A DNA stretch of 34,090 bases from Tenacibaculum sp. 1_MG-2023 (GCF_030547425.1 NZ_JAUORH010000027.1:1-34090), one strand, 5' to 3'. Shown: positions 15,408-23,559, counted from the stretch's first letter. The notes: generated from the letters alone by a model not told the origin. Numbers and translations: made by a program.

Positions 15408-16232
15408 ATGAAAAACACATTTAAATCAGCAATCTTATTTTTCGTAAGTCTTTTAATCATTTCTTGTAGTGATGAAGACAACATCCCAGATACTTTTGAT
15501 GAAAATATTAATACAGAAAATTTTAAAGGCTTGGAGTTAGGTAACTCTGATTTTGTTTTACCACAATCAAACGTAGATGTTCATATTGAATTTGGCTACG
15601 AAGGAACTAGCAAAGTTTCTAAAATTTATTTTGACGTAGAAGCTTACGATGTTCCGAAAGTTAAGACAGGTGAGTTAATTTGGGAATTAAAAAACCACTT
15701 AGTGCCTGTTGATCGTTATGAAGGTCAATTAAATCCCCACATACACTACCATGTATATTTTGATGAAGACAACAAATACGTTCCTTCATTTATTCCTGCC
15801 GAAGGAGTTTATAAATTTAAAATTACAGTTGAACATGAAGATGGAACTAAAAGTGCCATCACTAAAAAGTTACATATTATTCAAAAGTTTAAAGACTTAG
15901 AGGTTGGTGATAACAATTCAATTACCTTTGGTAAAAATGAATTACATACCGAATTTGAATATGTTTCTGGTAATAATACTGTTACCGAAATTAAATATGA
16001 ATTTTGGTTCGAAGAATGGAGAGAGGGACAAAATGTTGAAGTTGGAGAGTGGGACAAAGTAATTACCGTTTTACCTAAAGAATTATATGAAGGAGTTAAA
16101 AACCCTCATATACACTATCATTACGATTTAATTCCTAGTGCTCCAGTAGGAAGTTACTGGTTGAATATTTATGCTAAAGAAAGTGGCGAAAGCGAAACTG
16201 TAAAGCTATCTATTCCTCTTGAAATAAAATAA
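15408..16232 (+). CDS. Surface lipoprotein with two tandem HIHYH repeats (DUF4625-like)
   Basis: A 274-residue lipoprotein with the lipid Cys at 20 followed by Ser-Asp-Glu-Asp, an acidic start resembling the Bacteroidota signal for transfer to the cell surface. The mature part is an internal duplication. Repeat 1 (about 40-160) and repeat 2 (about 161-274) each contain a matching segment: RYEGQLNPHIHYHVYF (103-118) and LYEGVKNPHIHYHYDL (226-241). The HIHYH clusters at 111-115 and 234-238 are obvious metal ligands. I assign it to the DUF4625-like family by its His-rich beta-sandwich pattern and context; the assignment is from recall. It probably captures metal at the cell surface for the receptor encoded 18 bases upstream. 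A strong hairpin follows the gene. Confidence 0.75.
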   Translation: MKNTFKSAILFFVSLLIISCSDEDNIPDTFDENINTENFKGLELGNSDFVLPQSNVDVHIEFGYEGTSKVSKIYFDVEAYDVPKVKTGELIWELKNHLVPVDRYEGQLNPHIHYHVYFDEDNKYVPSFIPAEGVYKFKITVEHEDGTKSAITKKLHIIQKFKDLEVGDNNSITFGKNELHTEFEYVSGNNTVTEIKYEFWFEEWREGQNVEVGEWDKVITVLPKELYEGVKNPHIHYHYDLIPSAPVGSYWLNIYAKESGESETVKLSIPLEIK

Positions 16233-16241
16233 TTATAACGC

Positions 16242-16274
16242 AAAAGACTACTTGAGAAAATCAAGTAGTCTTTT
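16242..16274 (+). terminator. Intra-cluster terminator or attenuator hairpin
   Basis: A perfect 14-bp stem (AAAAGACTACTTGA with its complement) and a GAAAA loop, ending in TTTTATAAAT. It lies 9 bases after one lipoprotein stop and 17 before the next start. It should reduce transcription of the downstream DUF4625 and ABC genes or stabilise the upstream mRNA end. Confidence 0.75.
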
Positions 16275-16291
16275 ATAAATAACAAACTATT

Positions 16292-16765
16292 ATGAAATTA
16301 TTAAAAATAACGAGTGCATTACTACTCCTAACCTTATTAAACATAAGCTGTAGCAGTGATTCAGAAGAGCCAGATACTGTAAAGCCAACCATTACCATAA
16401 ATTACAACGAAGGTTTTCCTAAATCTTGCTCTGTATTAGAAAAAGGGAAAGAGTATACAATACGTGTAAAAGTATCTGACAACATAGCTTTAGCTACTTA
16501 TGCCATTGATATTCATCATAATTTTGATCATCACACACACGATGATCAAGGTTCTAGTTGTGAACTATCACCTATAAAAGATCCTGTTTCTCCTTTAATT
16601 TTTATGGAGAATTACACTATTGATAATAATCCTATAGAATTTGAAATAACCCAAAGTATTACAATTCCAACAGATATTGATTCTGGCGACTACCATTGTC
16701 AAATTTCTGTCATTGATGTTACTGGATGGCAAAGTAGAACTTCCGTAGATATTAAAATTGAATAA
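16292..16765 (+). CDS. His-rich DUF4625-like lipoprotein
   Basis: A 157-residue lipoprotein with the lipid Cys at 20 (LNISC) followed by SSDSEEPD, an acidic stretch again suggesting surface exposure. The body looks like one beta-sandwich domain (about 30-157): TVKPTITINYNEGF, a RVKVSDNIALATYAIDI strand pair, and an ending GWQSRTSVDIKI. A dense ligand patch sits at residues 75-85: His75, His76, His80, His81, His83, Asp84 and Asp85. His135 and Cys46, Cys90 and Cys136 add to it. I recognise the DUF4625 pattern. It likely binds the same metal as the tandem lipoprotein upstream. The ABC ATPase gene starts 18 bases after its stop. Confidence 0.78.
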   Translation: MKLLKITSALLLLTLLNISCSSDSEEPDTVKPTITINYNEGFPKSCSVLEKGKEYTIRVKVSDNIALATYAIDIHHNFDHHTHDDQGSSCELSPIKDPVSPLIFMENYTIDNNPIEFEITQSITIPTDIDSGDYHCQISVIDVTGWQSRTSVDIKIE

Positions 16766-16783
16766 CTATTTAACGCTACAATA

Positions 16784-17500
16784 ATGATAATAACAAGAGA
16801 CTTAACAAAAAAGTATGGTGACTTCACCGCCCTTAATAAGTTAAATTTAAAAGTAAACGAAGGAGAAATTTTTTGCTTACTTGGGGCTAACGGAGCAGGA
16901 AAGTCAACGACTATAAATTTACTTTTAAATTTTATTGCTCCTTCTTCTGGAAAAGCGTTTATAAACGGTTTAAATGTTACTGATAACGCAAGAGAAACTA
17001 AAGCTTTTTTAACTTACATTCCAGAAAACTTAATGTTGTACCCTACTTTAACTGCCATAGAAAACCTTGATTATTTTTTAGGTATTGGTGGTAAAAACTT
17101 CACTAAAAAAGAACTTGAGTTTTTCTTACATGAAGCTGGTTTACAATCAGAAGCTTTTCATAAAAGAGTTCAATTCTTTTCTAAAGGAATGCGACAAAAA
17201 GTTGGAATTGCTTTGGCTATAGCAAAAGATGCTAATGTTTTACTACTAGATGAGCCTACTTCTGGTTTAGATCCTAAATCGAGCAATGAATTTGGAGAGC
17301 TGTTACAAAAAATGAGAAAAAATGGAGTTGCTATATTAATGGCTACTCATGACATTTTTAGAGCTAAAGAAATTGGAACACATATTGGAATTATGAAACA
17401 AGGACAGTTAAAATATAATTTTCCTTGTAGTGATAAGTCTTTACAAGAGATTGAAAACCTTTACTTAGAAACGATGAGTTTAAAAGAAAGTGTATTATGA
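16784..17500 (+). CDS. ABC transporter ATPase, ABC-2/NosF-like
   Basis: A 238-residue cytoplasmic ATPase. It has Walker A GANGAGKST (34-42, Lys40), signature FSKGMRQK (132-139), Walker B VLLLDEP (152-158, Asp156/Glu157), D-loop SGLDP and the switch His189 in MATHD. The usual Q-loop glutamine appears as Glu81 in YIPENLMLYP, which I also recall from some NosF-type ATPases. Such subunits pair with ABC-2 membrane proteins. Its stop codon overlaps the start of the first permease by 4 bases (ATGA), indicating translational coupling. The partner permeases are encoded directly downstream and the His-rich lipoproteins upstream, so it probably powers the inner-membrane step of the same system. Confidence 0.92.
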   Translation: MIITRDLTKKYGDFTALNKLNLKVNEGEIFCLLGANGAGKSTTINLLLNFIAPSSGKAFINGLNVTDNARETKAFLTYIPENLMLYPTLTAIENLDYFLGIGGKNFTKKELEFFLHEAGLQSEAFHKRVQFFSKGMRQKVGIALAIAKDANVLLLDEPTSGLDPKSSNEFGELLQKMRKNGVAILMATHDIFRAKEIGTHIGIMKQGQLKYNFPCSDKSLQEIENLYLETMSLKESVL

Positions 17501-18900
17501 TTTTTTCTATAGTTAAAAAAGAACTTCAAGAGATTTTAAGAGACGGTCGCTTTAAAATCTCAACAGGTATCGTATTTATTTTATTAGTAGTTGCTTTGGT
17601 GTTAACTTTTAATCAATACCAACATAGTAACCAACAGTACGTTGAAGCTCAAAAAAATGAACGATCTCTTTGGGAGGAACAAGGAGAAAAAAATCCGCAT
17701 TCGGCAGCCCATTACGGAAACTATGTTTTTAAACCAAAATCTCCTTTATCACTGATAGATCAAGGTATTGAAAAATATACAGGAATTTCTATTTTTTTAG
17801 AGGCTCATAATAGAAACGAAGCTCAATTTAGTAATGCTTCAGACCAAACATCATTGTCTCGTTTTGGAGAACTAAGCCTTAGTTTTATTTTATTATATAT
17901 ACTTCCTTTAATCTTAATTCTAATCGGTTACGATTCTTACACTAAAGAATTAGAAAAAGGAACTTTTGCTATACTTAAAAGTCAAGGAATTAGTAACACA
18001 AAACTACTTTTTGGAAAATGGTTTGCAGTATTAATACCTATAATAACAATTACAACTCTTCTATTTTTAATAGCTGGTTTAATTCTTTCTAACACAAATG
18101 ATGTTGGAGTATTTAGTTGGAGTACCTTAGGAGTGTTGTATATAGCCTATTTACTCTACTATTTGATTTTTACTAATGTTATTTTATTCATATCATTAGT
18201 TGCAAAAAAATCAGGAGTTGCTTTGGTTTCTAGTTTAGTATTTTGGGTTCTTGCTTGTTTTATTGCACCTAAAATAGCTAGTAATCTAGCTGATTCTAAA
18301 TATCCATATCCAACCCACCAAGAGTTTTCTAAAAGAATAGCAGAAGACCGAAAAAAAGGGCTTGACGGACATAACCCTTGGAATGAGGAAGCTAAAAAAC
18401 TTGAAGAAGAAGCTCTAAAGAAATACAATGTTGATAGCGTGCATAAGCTTCCCTTTAATTACAATGCCTATAGAATGCAAAAAGGAGAAGAATATCAAGC
18501 TAAAGTTTATGCTAAACATTATAGTTGGTTAGATGATCAGGCTCAAAAACAAGAAAAGGTTTACAAATCCATTTCAATAATTTCTCCTTTCCTTCCTACT
18601 CGTTTTTTATCTATGGCTATTTCTAGAACCGATTATCAATCACATCGTGACTTTTCTGAAACAGCAGAAACTTATAGAGTAAAAACACAAGAGTTTTTAA
18701 ATGGACTTACTGAAAAAAACTCTAAATACGGTGAACGTTATATTGCTTCTGCAAACGCATGGAAAAAGCTTCCTAAGTTCGAATATACAAACGCTCCTTT
18801 CTATCAAGTATTAAACCGTAATACATTTATGATGTTAATACTCTTTATGTGGTTTACAATCACAGGAGTACTAGTATTCTTTATTAATAAAAATCATTAA
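17497..18900 (+). CDS. ABC-2 permease, DUF3526 type (first of two)
   Basis: A 467-residue inner-membrane protein. One transmembrane segment at about 21-41 is followed by a large loop with NPHSAAHYGNYVFKPKSPLS (about 66-85) and IFLEAHNRNEAQF. Clustered hydrophobic segments lie near 128-150, 172-197, 210-232 and 238-256. A long polar region (about 260-440) precedes a final segment near 445-463. This N-TM / loop / TM bundle / loop / C-TM plan, with the conserved AHYG and EAH motifs, matches DUF3526 ABC permeases. It overlaps the ATPase gene by 4 bases and is 1 base from the second permease. It likely forms a heterodimer with that protein. The direction of transport is not known. Confidence 0.85.
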   Translation: MIFSIVKKELQEILRDGRFKISTGIVFILLVVALVLTFNQYQHSNQQYVEAQKNERSLWEEQGEKNPHSAAHYGNYVFKPKSPLSLIDQGIEKYTGISIFLEAHNRNEAQFSNASDQTSLSRFGELSLSFILLYILPLILILIGYDSYTKELEKGTFAILKSQGISNTKLLFGKWFAVLIPIITITTLLFLIAGLILSNTNDVGVFSWSTLGVLYIAYLLYYLIFTNVILFISLVAKKSGVALVSSLVFWVLACFIAPKIASNLADSKYPYPTHQEFSKRIAEDRKKGLDGHNPWNEEAKKLEEEALKKYNVDSVHKLPFNYNAYRMQKGEEYQAKVYAKHYSWLDDQAQKQEKVYKSISIISPFLPTRFLSMAISRTDYQSHRDFSETAETYRVKTQEFLNGLTEKNSKYGERYIASANAWKKLPKFEYTNAPFYQVLNRNTFMMLILFMWFTITGVLVFFINKNH

Positions 18901-18901
18901 T

Positions 18902-20329
18902 ATGTTTTCATATAATTTTAAATACGAATTAAAGTCTCTTTTACGGAATAAATGGCTTGTTTTATTAACTATAATTTTATTAACCCTTGTTCTTTTTGCA
19001 GGGTATAATGGTAAGGAAAAAGTAAATAAGCGCGTTTCTGACATTGAAAAAGCGAATAATACTGTTAAAGAACAAGACATAGCAGTACTAAAAACTCTTG
19101 ATTCTATTGAAAAAGGACTTGACGTTAATCAAAACTCGAGGAGCTTACCTACCAACCCCATGAATATTGGATATTCACATCCTCGTGTTGCGGCAATGTA
19201 CCCTCAAGAAACTGCTTTTATTGCTACAGGACAAAGTGATTTATTTACACATTATGTGCAACCAAAAGCGTACGGCGATAGTTTCTTTTTTAATCATACT
19301 GAACTTTCAAACCCTATTCAACTTCTTTTTGGTAGTTTTGATTTAGCCTTTGTAATTATATACATTTTACCCTTAATTATAATCGCTTTTAGTTATCATA
19401 TTTTTTCTCTAGAAAAAGAAAATGGTTCGTTAAAATTAATGGCTTCTCAACCTATTTCTATTTACAAATGGATACTACAGAAAACAATGCTTAAATTCTT
19501 TGTACTATCTGTAATAGTTGTCTTGGTTTTAACAATTGCTTTTATAATTAACAATTATAATTTTGCAGAAAATCTAACTGAGTACCTATACTTTTTACTA
19601 CTTACGTTAACTTACATGTTATTTTGGTTTACTGTTGTTTTATTTATCAATATAAAAGTAAATAATTCTGCTAAAAATGCAGTAAGTTTATTAGCTATCT
19701 GGGTTTTTATAATTCTAATTATTCCTGCTATTATAGCACAAGCTGCAAATACTTTTTATCCAATACCATCTCGAACAAAAATGATTACTGAAGTAAGAGC
19801 ATTAAAAGATGAAGTTTCTAAAAAACAAGATAAAATACTTGATAATTTTTTAAGAGATCATCCTGAATATGCTTCTAATAATAATCAAAACTATTCTTTT
19901 TGGCATAAGTATTTAGCTTCACAAGATTTGGTTGAAGACGAGGTTAAACCACTAGTAGAATCATACGAAACACAGCTACTAAAACAGCAAAAATGGGTTA
20001 AGTTGTGGCAATATAGTTCTCCTGCTATAATTTTACAGCAAAGCTTTAACGATATAGCTGGAACTTCTACAACACATTACCAACAGTATAGAAGTCAAGT
20101 GGCTGAATTTTCTACAAAGTGGAGAGACTTTTTTGTTCCTCTTCTTTATAATAATGAAAAAATAAACACAAAATTATACAAGCAATTACCAACTTTTGAA
20201 TACAAAAGCCCAAGCTATACATCATTGTTTTTTAAGATAAGTATAGTATTAATAATGTCGGTAGCTTTCTTACTAATTACACGAATACTTTTTTACAATA
20301 AAAGTAAAAAGGGAACTATTATCAATTAA
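18902..20329 (+). CDS. ABC-2 permease, DUF3526 type (second of two)
   Basis: A 475-residue inner-membrane protein with the same plan as its upstream neighbour: a first transmembrane segment at about 18-37, an extracytoplasmic loop containing NPMNIGYSHPRVAAMYPQE and GQSDLFTHYVQP, a transmembrane bundle at about 140-290, a long polar loop, and a last segment near 447-465. The two permeases are clearly not copies of each other in sequence, which suggests a heterodimeric channel rather than a recent duplication. It begins one base after the first permease gene stops, so translation is probably coupled. It is the last gene of the cluster, followed by a bidirectional terminator. Confidence 0.85.
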   Translation: MFSYNFKYELKSLLRNKWLVLLTIILLTLVLFAGYNGKEKVNKRVSDIEKANNTVKEQDIAVLKTLDSIEKGLDVNQNSRSLPTNPMNIGYSHPRVAAMYPQETAFIATGQSDLFTHYVQPKAYGDSFFFNHTELSNPIQLLFGSFDLAFVIIYILPLIIIAFSYHIFSLEKENGSLKLMASQPISIYKWILQKTMLKFFVLSVIVVLVLTIAFIINNYNFAENLTEYLYFLLLTLTYMLFWFTVVLFINIKVNNSAKNAVSLLAIWVFIILIIPAIIAQAANTFYPIPSRTKMITEVRALKDEVSKKQDKILDNFLRDHPEYASNNNQNYSFWHKYLASQDLVEDEVKPLVESYETQLLKQQKWVKLWQYSSPAIILQQSFNDIAGTSTTHYQQYRSQVAEFSTKWRDFFVPLLYNNEKINTKLYKQLPTFEYKSPSYTSLFFKISIVLIMSVAFLLITRILFYNKSKKGTIIN

Positions 20330-20333
20330 CAAA

Positions 20334-20363
20334 AAAGACCTAATGTTTTCTCGTTAGGTCTTT
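20334..20363. terminator. Bidirectional terminator between the permease and glycosyltransferase genes
   Basis: AAAGACCTAATG pairs with CGTTAGGTCTTT (12 bp, one G-U) around TTTTCT, with an A-run before and a T-rich tract after, so it works for both converging genes. Its right arm overlaps the last codons of the minus-strand glycosyltransferase gene, whose stop is at 20354-20356. Confidence 0.85.
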
Positions 20364-21586
20364 CTATTTTTTTCTTCAATCCACTTGCTCATGAATTTTG
20401 TAGCCTGTAAGGTTTGATGTCGTAACAAACTTCCAAGAAAATTTTGTGTGCGATGTGTCTCTAGATCTTCTTGGATTTCATTTATTCTATTTGTAAAAGA
20501 ATTTACTAATTTTTCTTTATCATATATCAAATTGATAATTTCAATTCCTTTTTGTTGCGCTTTTTTCCAAAGAATATCGTAGGTATACAGTTCTATAGCT
20601 TTACTGGCAAACTTCTCAAAATCATCCTCTATAAATCCATTCCAAGGTAAATTAGCGTGCATTCCTTCTGCTCCTATTAAAGTAGTAATACTTGGAGTTC
20701 CGCATTCCATTGCCTCAGTTAACTTCCCTTTAATTCCAGCTCCAAAACGAATTGGCGCTAACACTACTCTAGCATTTTTAACTACTTCAAGTGCATCTTC
20801 TGCGAAACCTTTAACTAAAAAACCCTCTTTTGGCTTGTGCAATTGCTGAATTTGTTGTGTAACATACGCTCCGTAAATATGTAATTCTACTTCAGGTAAT
20901 TGTTTTCTAATGGATTTCCAAATTGACTTCAATTGTAAAACAGCATCGACATTCGGAGCGTGGAAAAAATTACCTACAAACACAAAATGCTCTCGTTCTT
21001 CAAAAGACTTCCAATTCTGAATAGCTTCAGCATCTATTCTATCCAACAAAAAAGGCAAATGATATAATAAAGCTTCATCAATCTTAAAAACTTCTTTTAA
21101 AAGCTTGATTTCATAAGCTGAAATAATCAGACTCATATCACAACGTAAAATTGCTGCTATTTCTCTCTTCGCCTCATCTGACTTTAGCAAAACCTCTGTA
21201 GAAAATTGTTCCTTCTTTTTTAATTGTTGATGACGTACTTTTCGTAAAAAATGCAAATCTTCTGTGTCTAAAACCCGTAAAGCTTTCGGGCAATGTTCTG
21301 CTACACGCCAACCAAATTGTTCTTCCATCATAAACCTATCGAACAAGACAACATCTGGTTGTAGTTCTTTAACAAAATCATCAAAAGAACTTGAATTCAA
21401 CTCAATAGATTTCTCCTCTATTCCTAATTCAGTTAAGTTTAAAGAATTCTCAGTTTTTTGGGCAGGAGTTGCAAAAGTGATGCTATAATTTTGGTTTTTA
21501 AAAACATTAAGCAACTGTAACATTCGGTTACCAGCTCCAGTCGTTTTTTCTATCCAAACATATCCAATTATTAAAAGTTCTTGCAT
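20354..21586 (-). CDS. Glycosyltransferase, GT-B fold (GT4-like)
   Basis: A 410-residue protein with no signal peptide. The N-terminal half opens with a Rossmann strand (ELLIIGYVWIEKTTGAGNRM) that includes the Gly-rich acceptor loop, then a DVVLFDRFMMEEQFGWR strand-helix unit. The C-terminal half has the donor-binding fold: FVFVGNFFHAPNVDAV, ELHIYGAYV, then VVLAPIRFGAGIKGKLTEAM with ECGTPSITT, the standard glycosyltransferase family 1/4 end motif with its glutamate. The sugar and acceptor are unknown. The gene starts 4 bases after the haem-protein stop, so the two are co-transcribed. Its 3' end overlaps a terminator hairpin, which is unusual but harmless. Confidence 0.85.
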   Translation of the reverse strand: MQELLIIGYVWIEKTTGAGNRMLQLLNVFKNQNYSITFATPAQKTENSLNLTELGIEEKSIELNSSSFDDFVKELQPDVVLFDRFMMEEQFGWRVAEHCPKALRVLDTEDLHFLRKVRHQQLKKKEQFSTEVLLKSDEAKREIAAILRCDMSLIISAYEIKLLKEVFKIDEALLYHLPFLLDRIDAEAIQNWKSFEEREHFVFVGNFFHAPNVDAVLQLKSIWKSIRKQLPEVELHIYGAYVTQQIQQLHKPKEGFLVKGFAEDALEVVKNARVVLAPIRFGAGIKGKLTEAMECGTPSITTLIGAEGMHANLPWNGFIEDDFEKFASKAIELYTYDILWKKAQQKGIEIINLIYDKEKLVNSFTNRINEIQEDLETHRTQNFLGSLLRHQTLQATKFMSKWIEEKNRKT

Positions 21587-21590
21587 TAAT

Positions 21591-22061
21591 TTAGTTCCCT
21601 AACTGTTTTTTGTAGTCATTTTGTACGCTTTTTGCCCAATTAATTACTTGCTCAACTTCTTCTTTAGTTAAACGAGCGTCTGCATGTGTCCACGTATATG
21701 AATCTAACGGCATTTTTCCTTTTTCTACTTCTTCCCAAACTTCTTCCATCTTATGCTCTTTTCTTTTTAAAGAATAGGTAGCCCATTCAGAAAAATTCAA
21801 TTCTTCTTTTCCATGATTTATATGATCAGCTAACCAATAATTCACAGGTGTTATTCTACTATACCAAGGATAGCGAGTTGAATTACTATGACAATCAAAA
21901 CAAGCTGTTTTTAGTATTTTGTGTACTACATCGTTCGGTTTGGTTTCTGTAATAAAAGGGTCAACAGTAGTTATTTCTCCTTGATTTTTTTTTGGTTGTA
22001 AAAACTGCGCGATTATTAATAATAGTAATAAGAAACCTATAATTTTTTTGAAAATTTTCAT
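21591..22061 (-). CDS. Membrane-anchored c-type haem-binding protein
   Basis: A 156-residue protein with an N-terminal hydrophobic anchor (about 6-21) and a periplasmic domain carrying one c-type haem motif, CFDCH (Cys54, Cys57, His58), in KTACFDCHSNSTRYPWYSR. The pattern that follows (PVNYWLADHINHGKEELNFSEW, and KGKMPLDSYTWTHADARLT near the end) matches the haem-binding domain family (Haem_bd) widespread in Bacteroidota. A methionine in KGKMPLDSY is a possible distal haem ligand. A role in periplasmic electron transfer is inferred from the haem motif. It is first in a unit with the glycosyltransferase, a pairing with no obvious functional link, and is divergent from lpd. Confidence 0.88.
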   Translation of the reverse strand: MKIFKKIIGFLLLLLIIAQFLQPKKNQGEITTVDPFITETKPNDVVHKILKTACFDCHSNSTRYPWYSRITPVNYWLADHINHGKEELNFSEWATYSLKRKEHKMEEVWEEVEKGKMPLDSYTWTHADARLTKEEVEQVINWAKSVQNDYKKQLGN

Positions 22062-22078
22062 GCGACGAATTTAAGTTT

Positions 22079-22109
22079 TAAAGATATGAAAACTAATTTT
22101 ATCGACAAA
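22079..22109 (-). promoter_or_regulatory. Promoter of the haem protein-glycosyltransferase unit
   Basis: On the minus strand, TTTG (22109-22106), a 19-base spacer, and TATCTTTA (22086-22079), one mismatch from TAnnTTTG. It lies 18 bases upstream of the haem protein start. Confidence 0.6.
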
Positions 22110-22115
22110 TAATTG

Positions 22116-22123
22116 TATTTTTG
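22116..22123 (+). promoter_or_regulatory. lpd -7 element TATTTTTG
   Basis: A perfect TAnnTTTG match 35 bases before the lpd start. The -33 region holds only a T-run at 22097-22100, 15 bases away, so the -33 box is weak. Its upstream half lies on top of the divergent promoter at 22079-22109. Confidence 0.55.
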
Positions 22124-22158
22124 TGCTTCATTATTTATGAAAAAATAAAACACAACTC

Positions 22159-23559
22159 ATGAAATACGATTTAATCGTTATTGGTTCTGGTCCAGGAGGG
22201 TACATTGCTGCTATCAGAGCCGCTCAATTAGGTTCTAAAGTTGCTATTATCGAAAAATACTCAACTTTAGGTGGAACTTGTTTAAATGTTGGATGTATTC
22301 CTTCAAAAGCTTTATTAGATTCTTCGCACCATTACTATGATGCAGTAAATCATTTCGAAGAGCACGGTATCTCTGTTGAGAAACCTTCTTTTGACTTCGG
22401 AAAAATGGTAGCTCGTAAAGCAAATGTAGTAGAAACTACTACTGGAGGTATCAAATATTTAATGGATAAAAACAATATTGAGGTTTACGAAGGTTTAGGT
22501 TCTTTTGAAGATGCTACACATGTAAAAATTACAAAAAATGATGGTACTGAAGAAGTAATTGAAGGTACTAACATTATTATAGCTACTGGTTCTAAACCAT
22601 CTTCTTTACCTTTTATTACTATTGATAAAGAGCGCGTAATTACTTCTACTGAAGCTTTAAAACTTCCTGAAGTTCCTAAGCACTTATTAGTAATTGGTGG
22701 TGGTGTTATTGGGTTAGAACTAGGTTCTGTTTACAAGCGTTTAGGTGCTGATGTAACTGTTATCGAATACGCTCCAACAATCACTCCAACAATGGATAAA
22801 GATGTTTCTAAAGAACTAACTAAAGTTTTAAAGAAACAAGGTATGAAAATTAATGCTAGCCACGGTGTAACTTCTGTTGAAAGAAATGGTGACGAAGTAG
22901 TGGTAAAAGCTACCAATAAAAAAGGTGAAGAGGTTACTTTCACTGGTGATTACTGTTTAGTTTCAGTGGGTCGTCGTCCGTATACTGAAGGATTAGCTTT
23001 AGAAAAAGCGGGTGTAAAAGTTACTGAAAGAGGAATGGTTGAAGTAAATGATCATTTACAAACCAACGTTTCTAACATTTATGCAATTGGAGATGTAGTT
23101 CGTGGAGCTATGTTAGCACATAAAGCAGAAGAAGAAGGTGTTGTGGTTGCTGAATATTTAGCAGGACAGAAGCCTCATATTGACTATAACTTAATTCCAG
23201 GTATTGTTTATACATGGCCAGAAGTAGCGGCTGTTGGTAAAACTGAACAAGAATTAAAGGATGCTGGTGTTGATTATAAGTCTGGGAAATTCTCAATGCG
23301 TGCATTAGGGCGTTCTCGTGCAAGTGGAGATTTAGACGGATTCGTAAAAGTATTAGCTGATAAAAACACAGATGAAATATTAGGAGTTCATATGGTAGGT
23401 GCTCGTGTTGCTGATTTAATTATGGAAGCAGCTGTAGCAATGGAATACAGAGCTTCTGCGGAAGATTTAGCTCGTATTTGTCATGGACATCCAACCTACT
23501 CTGAAGCTGTAAAAGAAGCAGCGAAAGCAGCTTGGGACGGTAAACCATTAAACGCTTAA
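22159..23559 (+). CDS. lpdA: Dihydrolipoyl dehydrogenase (E3)
   Basis: A 466-residue flavoprotein that reoxidises dihydrolipoamide in pyruvate, 2-oxoglutarate and related dehydrogenase complexes and in the glycine cleavage system. It shows the FAD motif GSGPGGYIAA (9-18), the redox-active disulphide GGTCLNVGCIPSK (Cys41 and Cys46), the NAD-binding motif VIGGGVIGLELGS near 178-190, the second FAD motif IYAIGDV near 308-314, and the C-terminal catalytic dyad HGHPTYSE (His444, Glu449). Full length and intact. No E1 or E2 genes are adjacent, so it probably serves several complexes. Its codons are visibly richer in GC than those of its downstream neighbours, as expected for a highly expressed gene. 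Confidence 0.97.
   Translation: MKYDLIVIGSGPGGYIAAIRAAQLGSKVAIIEKYSTLGGTCLNVGCIPSKALLDSSHHYYDAVNHFEEHGISVEKPSFDFGKMVARKANVVETTTGGIKYLMDKNNIEVYEGLGSFEDATHVKITKNDGTEEVIEGTNIIIATGSKPSSLPFITIDKERVITSTEALKLPEVPKHLLVIGGGVIGLELGSVYKRLGADVTVIEYAPTITPTMDKDVSKELTKVLKKQGMKINASHGVTSVERNGDEVVVKATNKKGEEVTFTGDYCLVSVGRRPYTEGLALEKAGVKVTERGMVEVNDHLQTNVSNIYAIGDVVRGAMLAHKAEEEGVVVAEYLAGQKPHIDYNLIPGIVYTWPEVAAVGKTEQELKDAGVDYKSGKFSMRALGRSRASGDLDGFVKVLADKNTDEILGVHMVGARVADLIMEAAVAMEYRASAEDLARICHGHPTYSEAVKEAAKAAWDGKPLNA

Noticed and set aside
13029..16765. Receptor and lipoproteins as a SusCD polysaccharide utilisation locus
   Set aside because: There is no SusD-like lipoprotein, no glycoside hydrolases, and the lipoproteins are His-rich beta proteins, not TPR-fold SusD.
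23108..23323. Minus-strand open frame within lpdA (71 codons)
   Set aside because: Low-complexity Gln/His/Leu translation, fully antisense to the highly conserved lpdA, as is its neighbour at 23420-23620.
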